Source: Dicyema japonicum
Taxonomy: Eukaryota; Dicyemida; Rhombozoa; Dicyemidae
Assembly (NCBI GenBank): GCA_011109175.1
Contig: RDEW01000031.1
Location: 124,001-188,000 of the forward strand
DNA length: 64,000 bases
Reading direction: 5' to 3'
The position numbers were made by a program, and so were the translations under genes. Of this stretch, positions 46,936-59,264 are shown in pieces. The notes beneath the pieces are model-generated. The model was not told the origin of the DNA and did no database searches. It saw only the letters and a program-made list of their open reading frames with translations. Numbering within the stretch: the first letter of the stretch is position 1; each line of letters starts with the position of its first letter.

Positions 46936-47951
46936 ATGGTGACAGGTATCGATGTAAAAATTATTTAGAATTTCGAAAGCTAACACTAGAACTTGCGGCA
47001 TTTGCAGAAAAACTCGCTCTTTTGGCGGGAAAAGTATATTCTTAATTAATTAGCAGATGATGATAGATGAATTAAAACTGGGCTTAAAAGTCGATGAAAA
47101 ATCTTCTTGTCATGATCTTGTTACAAATTCAGATATTGCGATTGAAAATAAACTCAAAGAAATTATATTAAAACGTTACAAAAATCATATGTATTTGATT
47201 TTATTTTTTTCAGAGTAATTGGGGAAGAAATGTGTCATTTTCTCGGATACCGTGGACTTAGTGATGATGTAACGTGGATTATTGATCCAATCGACGGAAC
47301 ACGGAATTATGTTCACGGATATCAAAGTTTTTGCATTTCTATTGCTGTCACTTGCTTTAAAAACGTAGATGTAAATATCAGTTTAGCTGACGATAGGAGT
47401 AGTCTATAATCCTATGAAAAAAGACATGTACACAGCAATCTCTGGATGTGGAGCACGTAAAAATGGAAAACCAATATCATGCTCAAACATTAAAAGTTTT
47501 TTGAATTAAATTACATTCTTTTAAATTTAGAACTTGAAAGTGCTCTCATAATAGTTGAACGTGGTAGGTTACGCTCTGAAAAAATTATCTTAAAAACTAT
47601 TGAGAATAATAATCGAATCATGACTAAAGCAGGAGCGTAGAAACAAAATATAAAATTATTTTTAGTGTTAGAATGAATGGGAGTGCTGCTTTGAATCTTT
47701 GTTATGTGGCTGAAGGTAGTGCAGATGGATATTTTGAATTTGGAATTTATATTTGGGATTATGCTGCAGGTGTTTTAATAGCAAAAGAAGCTGGCGCATG
47801 TGTAATAAATCCGCACGGTAGTTAGTTGAAAAATTTAATTACAGGTGGTGCTGTGGATCTTTTTAATCGCTGTGTTTTATGCGCTTCAACAGAAATACTA
47901 GCTTCGGATATAAACGGCCTAATTGAAGAAATTCACTTTGATCGAGACTAA
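46936..47951 (+). CDS. IMPA1: Inositol monophosphatase
   Basis: Dephosphorylates inositol monophosphates to free inositol with magnesium, closing the phosphoinositide cycle in the cytosol. ATG at 46936. Metal and active-site motifs are complete: IGEEM, WIIDPIDGTRNYVHG, and the C-terminal IWDYAAGVLIAKEAG. SGCGARKNGKPIS and RMNGSAALNLCYVAEG also match the family. Stop at 47949-47951; length is normal (about 270 residues). Introns: 46946-46968 (23), 47034-47056 (23), 47191-47213 (23), 47496-47530 (35), 47637-47665 (29) and 47818-47844 (27). Between NVDVNI and VVYNPM the frame requires removal of either 16 nt (47381-47396) or 19 nt (47381-47399), an exceptionally short intron, or there is an indel. 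PLC-beta lies about 1.4 kb away in divergent orientation. Confidence 0.93.
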
Positions 47952-48099
47952 GAATTTGGAAGTTTAAATTCAGTTCTTTTGATTATTTTAGCATTTAAGT
48001 TTAAATTAAAATGAATATTAATCATTTCTTTCTTAATAGTGCTAAATATAAAAAAAATTTGATATTTTCCGAAAAATTCATTTTATATGGAGGTCAAAA

Positions 48100-48440
48100 A
48101 ACATGAATTGGGAATAAAGTTACTTCTGGGAAATGGCAGCTAATTGGACATATCCTAAGAGCTTCTGAAATGGCACCGGCCAATCAGGCCATGGAATCAT
48201 ACTTTTATGTATTAAACTAAACAACGTATCGAGGTCGACAATGAACAACGTTGCCGTCGAGGCTCGACAAAGAACTCACTTGCATAGGAAGAAAACTGAT
48301 AACAGGAGAGGATCTGGATGATCTGAGGGCGGATGCGAGAAACAGAGGAGGATGGAACGACTCACAGCGTGTATCAAGAGATGTATGGCGAAAGTGGAAT
48401 CTCAAATTAGTCAACTTTTCTGGTTCCGCAGACAATGCTA
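48100..48440 (+). pseudogene. RTE-like LINE 3' fragment
   Basis: Encodes KWQLIGHILRASEMAPANQA, a broken YRGR.TTLPSRLDKEL and GEDLDDLRADARNRGGW, matching the end of 9544-10345. Stops interrupt it. Confidence 0.65.
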
Positions 48441-48959
48441 ATAATAATAATTATAATATGGATGTCAAAAGATTTCCTCTTTGCTCTTTTCCTTTTCAAT
48501 TCCTAGAGGCGTCACTGGATTTACATAACTCAGTATACATTTAATTTCTGGCCAACATTTAAAGAGGGTCCTTCTATCCTCTACTCCTGTGGATGGGTTC
48601 CCATAATGGTGGATACTGGGAAAGGACGAGATACTTGGAAAGGATATATACTACTCCAACCAAAAAACTAGGTTATTTAAAAAAATATATACATTGGGAT
48701 CGCATCAATTTAAAAAAATTAATTAAATTAGATGAAGTGGCTGGAGAAACTACTGGGTATTTCATACGTCGTGGCTCTTAAATGTAACCAGACGGCCCAG
48801 CTTCTTGAAGAATCGAAGCGATTTTCCGCTTATTTCTCCAGTTGTCTCAACTAGGACGTCCCAGAACGTGAATCGGTCTAACGGCACTTGCTTTTTTACT
48901 TGGCCTTTACAGATAAAATTATATCCTCAATTAAATTAAAAGTATTATTTTAATACACA
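48441..48959. other. Unassigned spacer
   Basis: 48590-48650 (GGGTTCCCATAATGGTGGAT, ACTTGGAAAGGATAT) repeats at 59800-59860 (GGGGATTCCTATAATGGCGG, ACTTGGAAAGAACG, AGGATAT), an uncharacterised dispersed repeat. Confidence 0.45.
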
Positions 48960-49410
48960 TTAATGACTTTTAGAACTCCAGCTGTTCTGATGACATCGGA
49001 TCTGATGTCGTGGGTTCGAATTCGAATGATGGAGTTTCTGCGGAGATCAATTCTTGTCAAACAGTTCCCATACGTGAAGCGACGAGTCCTTCTTCACGAT
49101 ACAGTTGTTGAAATGGATTTTCCTACCTTTCTCCTGGCCAAATCAACTGTGAAGATATTCCATTATGAAAACTCTTCCGCTAAAAAATGAAGTGATGTCT
49201 TGGCCCGTAGGAAGTGCGACAAAAATGGATGGGGCGGGCCTACTACATCACCTCTCTTCGGAAGCGTAAGAGTGTAATGGACTATAGCAGGATATAATTG
49301 TTTGCACAAACAGACCCTCTCCCTTTGGTTCCTTCCTTGTATTAATTCATTGTGACTATTTGTGCTGGATATGTTTACCAAATAATGTAAGCCTGGGGTT
49401 AATAAATAAA
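48960..49410 (+). repeat. tRNA-derived SINE, family B
   Basis: B box GGGTTCGAATTC near 49011-49022, body words GATCAATTCTTGTCAAACAG, ACGATACAGTTGTTGAAATG, and the tail TGTAAGCCTGGGGTTAATAA then ATAAA. Same family as 126-645 (-). Confidence 0.65.
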
Positions 49411-49769
49411 AATATAAAAAATTAGAACTACAAAAAATAAATTAATCAAATTTTGTCGATACTATATTGAAGGTTTTCCCTTTCCTTTTTCAGGGATCGA
49501 TAAATTATACTCAATCCAACTATATACTCTGCTTCAAAAGTCACTTTGTCAGAGTCAGATGAATCAACATAAAACAATACCTTTAGTTTTCTGAATAGGG
49601 AAACCTATCTGAAAACAAGATCATCCAATCAGAACAATCCAGTTCAGCACCTGACCTATTATTATTTTATTATTAGACGTGACCTTTTATTATTTTTGAT
49701 AATACACCTGATTACAAGAACCGTTAGTAAATTTAAGTCTTACAAGTTAGTAAAACGTTGTGAATCTAA

Positions 49770-49843
49770 GCCCTGGTAGCTTAGTTGGTTAGAGCGTCGT
49801 GCTTATATCGCGAAGGTCGTGGGTTCGAGTCCCACTCGGGGTA
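49770..49843 (+). tRNA. tRNA-Ile (anticodon UAU)
   Basis: Cloverleaf reads cleanly: acceptor arm GCCCTGG with CTCGGGGT, D arm around TAGCTTAGTTGGTTAGAG, anticodon stem TCGTG/CGCGA with loop CTTATAT (anticodon TAT), and T arm GTGGGTTCGAGTCCCAC fully paired. Discriminator A. Position 1:72 is G:U. No intron. CTTTTTG just downstream is a Pol III terminator. It reads AUA codons. Confidence 0.93.
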
Positions 49844-51540
49844 CTTTTTGTTGATTTTCTAAAGGTCACATGTATGTCTTGTAACTAGAGTCTAGTTTTT
49901 TGATTAGTTTAATCTAAGCTAGACTCCTCCATTGGCTGCATGCCATTGTCGCTACGCCATCCGGCCTCTTTCTATCACCTCGTCAAGTCTGAAGTGTTCC
50001 AGAAATCATGTAAACTCTCATGACGGTCGACTTTAGCATGCTTGACGAGGGAAAGTATTGAACCAGCACCTCAAATTTACAACGGACACCGCCTTTAGAC
50101 ATGTACATCAATGAGTATCTGCTGAACTTCCAAGTTCTTTAAACTCCTTTTTACATAGGATTTAGTCCCAATTTTTTTGGGAGATAAAGTTCTATGAACA
50201 TCTATCCCTCTTGTTGTCCACTGTTGCATAACCGTGTTAACTATAGGATCCGGACTCAATCCGAGTCAGGAACATAGCAGGGAATGGCCAAATCGGCATA
50301 AGTTTCAACTATCTTCGCACCAGAGAACAAAAACTCTAGGCAGTTTTGGACGATGAGACCTCGTCCGGCGGAAAGCCAAGATTTATAATTTCTTTCCTTC
50401 GCATATTTGCTTGCAGACCGAGGTCTGACAAAGTGGGAATAGCGATTTTCAGAACGTTCATAATTGAGGTGTCTCCCTCAATCGTTCATCTATATATTTA
50501 ATGTGGCTGAGATCTTCTGAATAACGTGATCAATAGTAAGGGAGAAGAAGCATAGGAGGGTCACCTTCTGCACATCTGTAAAAGAGTCAACAAGTGTCTA
50601 AATCGGAAATCATAATGGATTTGTTATTACTTCTGATCTAAGAACTAGTGGAAGAGGAAGGATTAACGTTGTGAATTGGAGCGAAAAGAAAGAGTCTGCT
50701 TCAGTCTTCAGGATGGTCAGAAGAAATGGAAGAATCTATAAGACATGAAAGAGTTTCTTCTGCCAGGATCACACTTTATGAATGCGGATGGGGATTCTCA
50801 CCTTTTTTCTCAGAACAGAGTTGGGAGAGTATTCCTATTAACTATCACTGTCAGGGATAAAGAAGGCAGTTTTGTGGTGGTCGAAAAAAAAATAAGATAA
50901 AATAACTTTTAAAATGGTCTTGAGCATCAAAAAAGTTGTTTCTCCTAAAAATAACTTGTCCATTCAAAGAATTTTATATTTTCAGGACGGCTCCTTATTT
51001 TTCTCTCGAACCAACTCTTATATTGACTCTCCTTTTCATGATGCGGCAGAGCAAATTTGTAACGTTCTTTTCGACGACACCACTTGGAAACAGGACACAC
51101 CTCCTGTCAGATTCTATTTACTTTGATGTTTCTCTGCCTGCACATTTTTTCTTTCTTGTGGCCTCAGCCCTAGTCAGGAAGGTTTTATATTCTTCCCTGG
51201 AGCTGACCAATAAAACTGGCTATACATGTTATAGTTAGTTAGTATCCACGACTTCGCTACTTTGTAGGAGGCCGATCAACCTGGACGCTTCCACAAGTTT
51301 TAAATGTTCATCGGAGGTCCTTGGTAAGAGAAAGCTTCTCACATTATCATGGATAGTTGGTCCGATGATGAGAGCACCACTCATCTCTAAGGAGGAAGTG
51401 CCCAGAACATAGTTTTGCTAGGGTTTTCCATTTCTCTATCGAAGGTAGTCTCCGAATAGTCACCAATGGGGAAAGCAATCCAATATTTATCCAAATCTTA
51501 ATCTTTACCCAAACAAGAAAATATAATCAATAATAAACTA
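49844..51540. other. Unassigned region
   Basis: No recognisable gene. Overlapping plus-strand frames at 50914-51238 (70 and 100 codons) have no known domain. Mixed composition (less AT-rich than the spacers) suggests old repeat sequence. Confidence 0.3.
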
Positions 51541-51899
51541 AATGTCAATCTATCCGAAAGTCCATTTATAGGACTAACTCTTTTCACTCATTAAACTCAG
51601 AGATCTTGTCCGCCAAACTATCAAGAATGACATCTAAGAGTAGCTCGAGTTTCAGTTCACTTAGCGTCTTAATATCCAATGGAATACACACAATGTTTAT
51701 GTCCTAAATATTCTATAATTGCAACCAAATGAGCTTTCTGTGAAAATTTGCCCTGAGAATTGCCCACACCTGCTATATGCCACACTTCTGTTATATAAAC
51801 TAAAATAAGCTTCAAAACCATTTTCTTACTTATAAAAAACATGGATCTTAAACCTCTTTAAAAGTATCACGAGGAAGATATAATCTTTGTTACTTGCTG

Positions 51900-52720
51900 T
51901 TTTAAGATGTACTCGGAGTTTTCTAATTTTGAACGAATTGTGAATCAACCATTTCATACTCGTATGGCTCCATATCAATAAGTCCTACAAAATACTAGAG
52001 TGCTTATTTATCTAATGCCTTGAAGAGATTCAGTGAATTTATTATTGAATTTAGTTTTGTGGACACCAAACTCTCAATTCATCTGTTAACTTCTTTGATA
52101 ATAAAGTCGATTTTTCCAGATTCTTTTTAAGACCAACAACTTTGAAATATAAATTCATATCTTCCTTCTTTTTTTACAATAACATCTTCGTTATTCGAGA
52201 CAAATTTCAGATCGTTGATAAAAAAGAGGTGATTAGTCCAAAATGATGATACTGATTGATCCTCATTCAGAATTGAAACTTTCGGGTATTTTCGGAGAGG
52301 AATCTTCATAGTGGGAACTAGCACAAAAAGCGTTGGGGAAAGACTGTCTTCTGCAGAATACCTGTTTCAGTAAAAATATAACAAATATCTCCATTATTTA
52401 ATTTAAGTCTTACTTTCCACCGTGAGATAAGAGATCAGGAATTCTTGATTTTCCAGGATCTCCATTATAAAATTATGATCCAGAGTCAAATGTTTTTTGG
52501 CATCAACCCATGCCCAAACAGTCTATTCTTATTTATTTGATTGACTCATTTGTTAATGATAGGTTGTTCCTGCACATTTTCCTTGTACCCATCTGATTTT
52601 CGGAGATGAGACTAAAAGCCTCCACATACTCCCAAAGTTTTTTGATTAGTAAATTTTGTTATAAGCTTATAAAGTGACGACATGCATATTATAGGTGAAC
52701 ACATGCTTTCACATTTATGA
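51900..52720 (-). pseudogene. R4/Dong-like LINE reverse-transcriptase remnant
   Basis: Read on minus: EYVEAFSLISENQMGTRKMC near 52600 (compare DYIESYHLISNNQLGTRRMC at 1.55 kb). Near 52215 is HLFFINDLKFVSNNED, where the usual MDDLK catalytic context reads INDLK. Stops break the frame. The element may extend to about 53200, but no further motif is certain. Confidence 0.55.
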
Positions 52721-53864
52721 ATCAGATAAGTAACCTCGGTATAGAACAAGACAGCAGAAATATTTTTACTCGAGTCATCCTTCTCTCAATGATAAATCAT
52801 GTTCATTCATGGTTTTCTTATTCCAAACATATTTTCAGAATAATTTACATTCATTCGATCAATTGCGGGAATTGAGATCAGCTAATTGTTTGACGTTATT
52901 TCTGTCTTTTCTATCCAGGTGATCTCGGGATTCTAAATAAATAATTTTACTCGTCATTATTTACTGCTGATTTAAGACTTCCGTAAAAAGTTCTTCGGTT
53001 CAGTTCAAAGTTATGGTCATCCATTCGGACTCTCTTCTTGACTCACTTTCTTTTCAAGAATCTCAATTTTTTTACTCTATAATTGATATTATTCTCGCTC
53101 TCTCCTCAGAGTTTTTATTTGTAGAACCAAACAATGATAGCCCAGGAGGCGCTGCTGGCTTTTCCTCATAAAATTTCTAGTAACATTCATATGAGACTTC
53201 TACTCTTTAATTTTATTAACAATGCCCTCTTTCTATTTGGAGGACCCGTACCTCTTCAATGCATCTATAAAAAAAAACTTGTTTAGCATAGATTATCAAG
53301 GAAGTCTTCATCGAAGCACGTAGATTATCCTTTATGAGTTCCATAGTAACCCGATTAATGTTATTTAGGATTATGACACTTTGGAGAAAGGAATTTTTTC
53401 GTGAGTGGCAATAAATATCTGTTCCCAGGATTATGACACAGTGTTCAATAAATTTTGAAGATTTCTATTCTAAACCTAGTGAATAATCTTGCTTTTGGGG
53501 TGAATGACATAAGTTACAACTTGGTTGTTGTGTGAAATAATTCTTTTCTGTGAATTCTCCAAGTGATGCTTCTGTCAACTATTTCCTTTTATGTTTATAA
53601 AATAGCTTTCTGGATTCATAAAAAGTAATTTCCTCTCAAAATTTGACTTGAAACAATCAAAATAATCACTCAACCTCATTAGTAAAACGAGTAAAGGTCT
53701 TTCGATTGGCTTCGAGTAAATCGATTGCCCGCATATTTTTATAAGTGATAGTACAACTGGTAAATTATTCTCATTAGAATGAGTCTATGGCTATAAAACA
53801 AATCAAGCTAACAATAATTAGACATAAAATCAAATATAGTTTATCGTAGAATTTACGATGGAAA
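52721..53864. other. Unassigned, probably LINE debris
   Basis: No motif recognised upstream of tRNA-Ile. Part of it probably belongs to the minus-strand LINE remnant. Confidence 0.3.
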
Positions 53865-53938
53865 GCCCTGGTAGCTCAGTTGGTTAGAGCATCGTGCTAA
53901 TAACGCGAAGGTCGCGGGTTCGAACCCCACTCGGGGCA
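53865..53938 (+). tRNA. tRNA-Ile (anticodon AAU)
   Basis: Acceptor GCCCTGG/CTCGGGGC pairs, with one G:U at 5:68 and one at 7:66. A box TAGCTCAGTTGG, anticodon loop CTAATAA (anticodon AAT, read as inosine), B box GGTTCGAACCC. The T stem has a C:A mismatch at the second pair. Seven T follow as a Pol III terminator. Body nearly identical to the UAU isoacceptor 4.1 kb upstream. No intron. Confidence 0.95.
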
Positions 53939-54764
53939 TTTTTTTGTTTATGTTAGGGTAATATATATGCCTTGTTTTTTTAAGATCGGCTATATGAAAA
54001 GGTCAATAAGGATCAAGAGATTGTATCACTTCGGAAGCTTATCTAAATGAGATACCCTTGTTATTCAAACGCCTAGATTGTTATTAACTTTCATCTTTAT
54101 TGTCGGGAGCGCGCACGTGAGACTCAGTGGCTTCTTCAGTTGATCTTAGTTACAAGCATGAGAGGCAACGAAAGTCGATTATGTCGGCTGGGATTATCCT
54201 TGATTAATTTTTGTTTTCAATAAAAATATATTTTAACAATAAAATATTATTTATTAACAATAACGGGGAAGAGCGGTTGCTGACATTACGGAGTAAGCAT
54301 TTCCGCCGCGGTCAATTCGTTGCCTCAGCCAGACCGCTTCCTGCACGAATTTCTTACAATGGGCCAACTTCCCCCGATTTCCTTCAGGAACGAGGCTGTG
54401 ACACTTCCCGCAGCACTAGAAGTTTCGATTGCTACCGGTAAGAAACGAAAGCGATCTTCAATTCCATCATAATTTTTTAATCTTGATTTTCTCTGCAAGA
54501 TCGGTTTCCAATCTAGCAGACTGCGCCGAAGTGAGCTTCATAGAGTTCAACAATTAAGCTAAAATTATTTATTTTCGAATATAGTTTAAAATTATATCCA
54601 TAAAACAAAGTGAAAAAAGAGTTAACATTAAATGAATAAGGAAGCCGAATAGCATAGCTATTCTATTTCAAAATTTAAAATAAAAATCTATAAAATAGCC
54701 ATCTGCGCTCACGAACAACAATTGTTCTGAAAGAAAATAAATAAAAAGGTTGCTAACATCTAAG
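53939..54764. other. Unassigned spacer
   Basis: Contains a short frame at 54211-54441 without known domain. No RNA or repeat recognised. Confidence 0.3.
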
Positions 54765-55215
54765 ACTGGTTAATGCAATCGTGTTCCCGGTTTTTCTATA
54801 CGGCGCAGAATCATGGATATTGAAAAAGGCGGATAGACAAAAAAATGATGCTTTTGAGCTGTGGTGCTGGAGGAGGTTACTAAGAATCCCTTGGACTTCC
54901 AAAATAACAAACATCGATGTACTCAAACGGGTAGAGACGGACATTTCGCTAGAAGGAAAAATCTTAAAACACAGTTGGGCGTTCTTTAGGCATGTTGTCC
55001 GCTCTGATTCACTGGAAAGAACCATTATGCTGAGCAATATTACTGGGAAGAGAAGACCTGGCCGACCGAAAACTCGGTGGCTATTCCACAGTGGAAGACG
55101 TCACGGGAATGCCTATATCAAGGCTACTCCAAATTGCAACGGATCGGGGAGAGTGGAGGAAACTCGTTCATGAGATCTCCAAGAGTCGACACGACTTAAT
55201 TGGACAACATAACAT
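54765..55215 (+). mobile_element. 5'-truncated RTE/BovB-like LINE copy
   Basis: Almost identical to 12920-13345 from GTTAATGCAATCGTGTTCCC through FLYGAESWILKKADR, WCWRRLLRIPWT and the end GTTCATGAGATCTCCAAG. It keeps GKRRPGRPKTRW, with G and W that the 13.2-kb copy has lost. The frame is open over 130 codons. The terminal CTATGAATATTATGGC tail is absent or replaced by ACATAACATAACAT. High identity implies recent activity of the family. Confidence 0.85.
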
Positions 55216-55531
55216 AACATCTAATTATGTTTTTGCTGCATATACGTGCTATATGTGATATGTTTCTCGTGATTCTTGAAAACGCATGACCCGAGATAAG
55301 GTTTGAATATTTCTATTTTTTCGTATTATCAAGGACGAAAAAGAATTGTTGTTTTAACAAAAACCTTAGTCATTATTGCGCGTTAACCGAATTTCAACTC
55401 TGAATTACGACAACATAACAATACTGTTGTTTATAAGGCATAAAAAAATCCAAAAGAAATTTATTAAAGAAAACAAGGGTAAATAGCAGATCGAAATTAA
55501 CGTTAATCATTCCTATAAAATAAAATCAATC
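55216..55531. other. Spacer downstream of RPL12
   Basis: AT-rich, includes the presumed RPL12 3' UTR; no other feature. Confidence 0.4.
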
Positions 55532-56098
55532 TCAAACAGGAACGTAGTATTCCCCTTCATTCAACAGTTTGGTGACCTCCTTGGGGGATTTGTTATCCAC
55601 AGTGCAACCGATAGACAGACACGTACCTAAAAATATCAAAAAGAAAATACCAAGAATCTCTTTTGCAACTCCTTTAAGACTGTTGGAAAGACTTGCAGGT
55701 TGCATAGTTTTAGCAATATTAATGACGTCATCAAAAGTTATATTTCCGTTATGTTTAATATTCTTCACCTTCTTTCTGTCCCTTGGAGTCTCTTTTAAAG
55801 CCTAAATTAGGTTTAAAGAAAAGTAGACTTTCATTATGAGAGCAGATGAAGATGGAATAATCTCTGCCTTATACTGACGGTTTTGAATTCTCAGTTGGAC
55901 TGTGACTCGTATTCCCTTCCATTGAGCAGTAAATTTAGCGATTTCTTCACCGACCTTCTTAGCTGGTAATCCGAGGGGAGCAACTTTAGGAGCAATTTGT
56001 GAGCTAGCTCCAATTTCACCACCAATAACTCTCAATTTCACTAAAATGAATATTTTGATTTTACCAAAATGAACTGCATTAGGATCGAATTTAGACAT
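55532..56098 (-). CDS. RPL12: 60S ribosomal protein L12 (uL11)
   Basis: Component of the large-subunit GTPase-associated stalk base. ATG at 56096-56098 gives [10 protein letters not shown], then [60 protein letters not shown], the [18 protein letters not shown] block, [12 protein letters not shown] and the C-terminal [12 protein letters not shown]. Ends with YYVPV at 55532. Length (about 165 residues) is normal. Three introns: 56041-56064 (24 nt), 55802-55828 (27 nt) and 55627-55650 (24 nt). The high conservation makes it the best anchor for the intron model in this window. Confidence 0.97.
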
Positions 56099-56194
56099 GA
56101 CGCACTATACACAAAAACAAAAACGTGATATTATAAATTTTTTAATAATTTAAATTAATCAAATTTAAATTAAAAATTTTGGTTATTTCTTTTC

Positions 56195-56700
56195 TTACCG
56201 TTTTGGCCTTCTGGCTGAAGTAACGTCTGATGACGTCAAATATGGACATCATGAGTTCGAATCCGAAAAATGGAGTTTTCAGCAAATGTCAATTCTCGTC
56301 AAAAATATCCACTCGTGAGGCACGAGTCACAGTAGTTGAAAGGGATTTTCATACCTTCTCTATGACCAAATCCTCTGGTGGAGATTACAACATGAAGACA
56401 CTTTTGCAGAATGAAGTGATCTCCGCGACAGTATGGCGTGTAATGAAAATGGAAGAAAGTGAACCTACTTCTCCACCTCTCTTCTAAGCAGTAGTTGTAA
56501 TGTCTTATTGAAGGATGGATTTTGTCGGCACGTCGAATAACGGAGGATCCCTGATCCAACGTGATTAGGAGAAAACATAACCCCAACGAGCTTATGTAGG
56601 AAAGAGGGAAAACCCAACATCGAGCCAAGCTGACAGTCTAAATGAAATTTGTCGTGATCACTTAGTTTGTTTTTTCGGTTTAACATTGGTTTTGGAATAA
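56195..56700 (+). repeat. tRNA-derived SINE, family B, with different 3' end
   Basis: A-box-like TGGCTGAAGTA near 56212, B-box region GAGTTCGAATCC, body AATTCTCGTCAAAA, GGATTTTCATACCTTCTC. After about 56490 the sequence (to ..TTTTGGAATAAAG, 56700) differs from other family B copies. Confidence 0.6.
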
Positions 56701-56999
56701 AGATTTGATTAAATTTGATTCATGTGTTGAGATGGACCAACAAGTAAAACCCATGCCGATGTGGAGATGTTGAGCCAAACCCTGGACCAGCTAGGAAAGT
56801 TCAACTGAATGTATGCGGAGTCAAGAGTAAGCTACTTGAAACTATTTTGAGAAATACCTGATCGACATATTATTACTTCAAGAATCCAAAATTTCCACCA
56901 GCAACACCAAGGTTACTGGATTCATAGTTATTGCCGTAACAGACTTGGGAAGCTTAGTGGAAGCCTCATTACTGTCATTCGTAATGGAATTCTGTACGA

Positions 57000-57900
57000 G
57001 GATATCTAGGAACAAATTTCTTGCATTTAGAGAAGTCTTACATAACAACTCAGCCCTTCTATGAATTCCTTCAGTAATTTGTCACTTTGTCTCAGGCATG
57101 ATAAGGAACTTTGGAGTTTCAATAAAACCCAGATACTTATATCCTTCGTGCTCCTCTAAGACTCTTACTAACTCGCTACATACTTACTTGTTAGTCTAAG
57201 AATTGAATAGCTCAATTCTAGCCCTATACTCTCAAGGAACAAACCCCCATGGAGTAGAGCATAAATTATCAACTCATCAATAAAAAGAAGGTGGTTTGTA
57301 CTAAATTAAACACCCTCGCAATGAACTGGTATTTGCTCACAACGTTCGTTAATGTGGCAACTCAGTGGCTCAAAACAGATGACAAAGAGCAGTGGAGACA
57401 TGCTATCACCCTGAAGGATCCCCCTCTTAAATTTTATCTCGCTTATTTGATTCTCATTATAGGTCAAATGAATACTCGACCTATTCATCACAGCTACTAG
57501 AAAGTTGATGAATTACACAGCCATACATAGACTATGTAGGCATTCGACAAGGTAAGATGATCAACTGACTTCTTCACATCCACCCAAATAGACAAGTGAG
57601 TTTCTATGAGACAAAGATAGAGCAAAGCCTGCTCTTTTTCGTTGACAATTTTGCACACTACCCAACTATTTCTCAGAGACAATTCCATTGGCTTCTACAA
57701 AGCATCTGACTTCAGTAGCCATCAATTTGGTCATCAGCTTATACAGGATTGACATGCAGGTTATGGATCGATAATCTGCAGCAGATTGAGAGTTGTCCAG
57801 CTTTGGGATCGAATAAGTTTCCTAGTGCAGATCCAATCAGGAATAGTTTCCGGCTTAGTAATATTTTTTCTGTATTACATTACACAGACTCGTGCAATGA
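57000..57900 (-). pseudogene. R4/Dong-like LINE reverse-transcriptase remnant
   Basis: Read on minus: WVDVKKSVDHLTLSNAYIVY (57530-57590), FKRGILQGDSMSPLLFVICF (57385-57445), then NHLLFIDELIIYALLHG (about 57270), where the catalytic FIDD is FIDE. Then EHEGYKYLGF-like blocks. One element, several breaks. Confidence 0.65.
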
Positions 57901-58124
57901 AGTGCATCTGATAATAAAGGAAATATACACTTTATCTACCCCAGCCGTTTTCCAATCAGGGAGACATCTCACTGCCTTTTCAAATTTCCTACGGAAAATT
58001 TTAATTCAATAATTCTTGTACAATAAATAGTAATTATTACCATTGAAATATCAGGACTCAATCCCTAGTGCTTTTTGTTTTCTATTAAATCAATGATTGA
58101 AGATGTCAATATTTTTGTGATCCT

Positions 58125-58340
58125 ATAAACTGAATCTCTCTAGGGCCTTTGACACGGTCCGTCGTGGTCTACTTCTCAGGATACTGGAACAATTTTCGGA
58201 TCCTGATTCTGTCATTATGATCTGAGTGTTGCTATTCGTGCAATGTTGGTACTCCCCTGGAGATTCCCTCTCGCCCCTGCTATCTGGAGACGGCATTACG
58301 AGACATTCGGAAGTTCTATGATGGCAACATTGTGTCAGAA
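58125..58340 (+). pseudogene. LINE reverse-transcriptase fragment
   Basis: Plus-strand LSRAFDTVRRGLLLRILEQF followed in another frame by GDSLSPLL. Short fragment. Confidence 0.5.
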
Positions 58341-59030
58341 GACAGAAGACAAAATCGGCCCTAAATTTCAATAAACTACCAATTAAATCTGTTACCATAA
58401 AATAAAAAAAATTAAAATCAATTAATAAGTGAATGTTTACATTCCAATGTGGCATCCGTCACTGATATTAACCCGTTGAATAAAAAGCGAGAATTATACA
58501 GGTATAGTTCCACAGGTTGCTTACTCAGTCCGATTTTTTTAAGAATGTATAAACCGTCGCCATCGTTCCCAAATGTAACATTGTAATGGCCAATATATAC
58601 AGATATTCCAGAACCAAAGATTTTATAATGAAACCAGGTATTAATCGTTACTCCTTGTAAACCAAGTCATATTTGGTTTTATTGTAGACTAGTTCGGTTA
58701 TGAAGCAAGGGTGGTTATTTAGATTTTCTGTTTTGAAAAATTTTTCATAGGTATTTGGTGATTTAATTTTTTCCTTTAAAGCAATGGATAGCACTAAATT
58801 ACAAATTATTGATTAAATAATACATAATGTCAAGACAATGTTTGTTATTAAAAGATGCACTATTTTTGTTGTAAACAGCATCGCTAAACAAAAAATGTGC
58901 ACTTATGTATAGAAATAAGTGACGATAAAACTTATGGACAAAATTGGAAATCGTAGACTTCCTGTAAATAAAAATATTAAAAAATAATTTAAAAAAATTT
59001 CGATAAATTAAGATTTATCATACAATACAT
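58341..59030. other. Unassigned AT-rich spacer
   Basis: No gene or clear repeat recognised. Confidence 0.35.
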
Positions 59031-59034
59031 CTTT

Positions 59035-59240
59035 CGTTTGGGGACCCTCGCAAATGTTGCCATGGAGGATTACTTTGTTATGGACACTCCTCGTTTCCGT
59101 GGTCGACCAAGGACGACTCTACCGTACCTCCTTGATAAAGATCTTAAGAAATTGGGAGACGCCTCAAGGACGAGAAAGATCTCGACAGGCTGCGAGATTA
59201 GGCAAAGAATCGCCAGAACTGAGGAAGTTAACTAGTCATT
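59035..59240 (+). pseudogene. RTE-like LINE 3' fragment
   Basis: ANVAMEDYFVMDTPRFRGRP then TTLPYLLDKDLKKLG; same family as 9544-10345. Frame shifts after that. Confidence 0.65.
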
Positions 59241-59264
59241 TGATTTCTAGTGTTATGCATTCTC

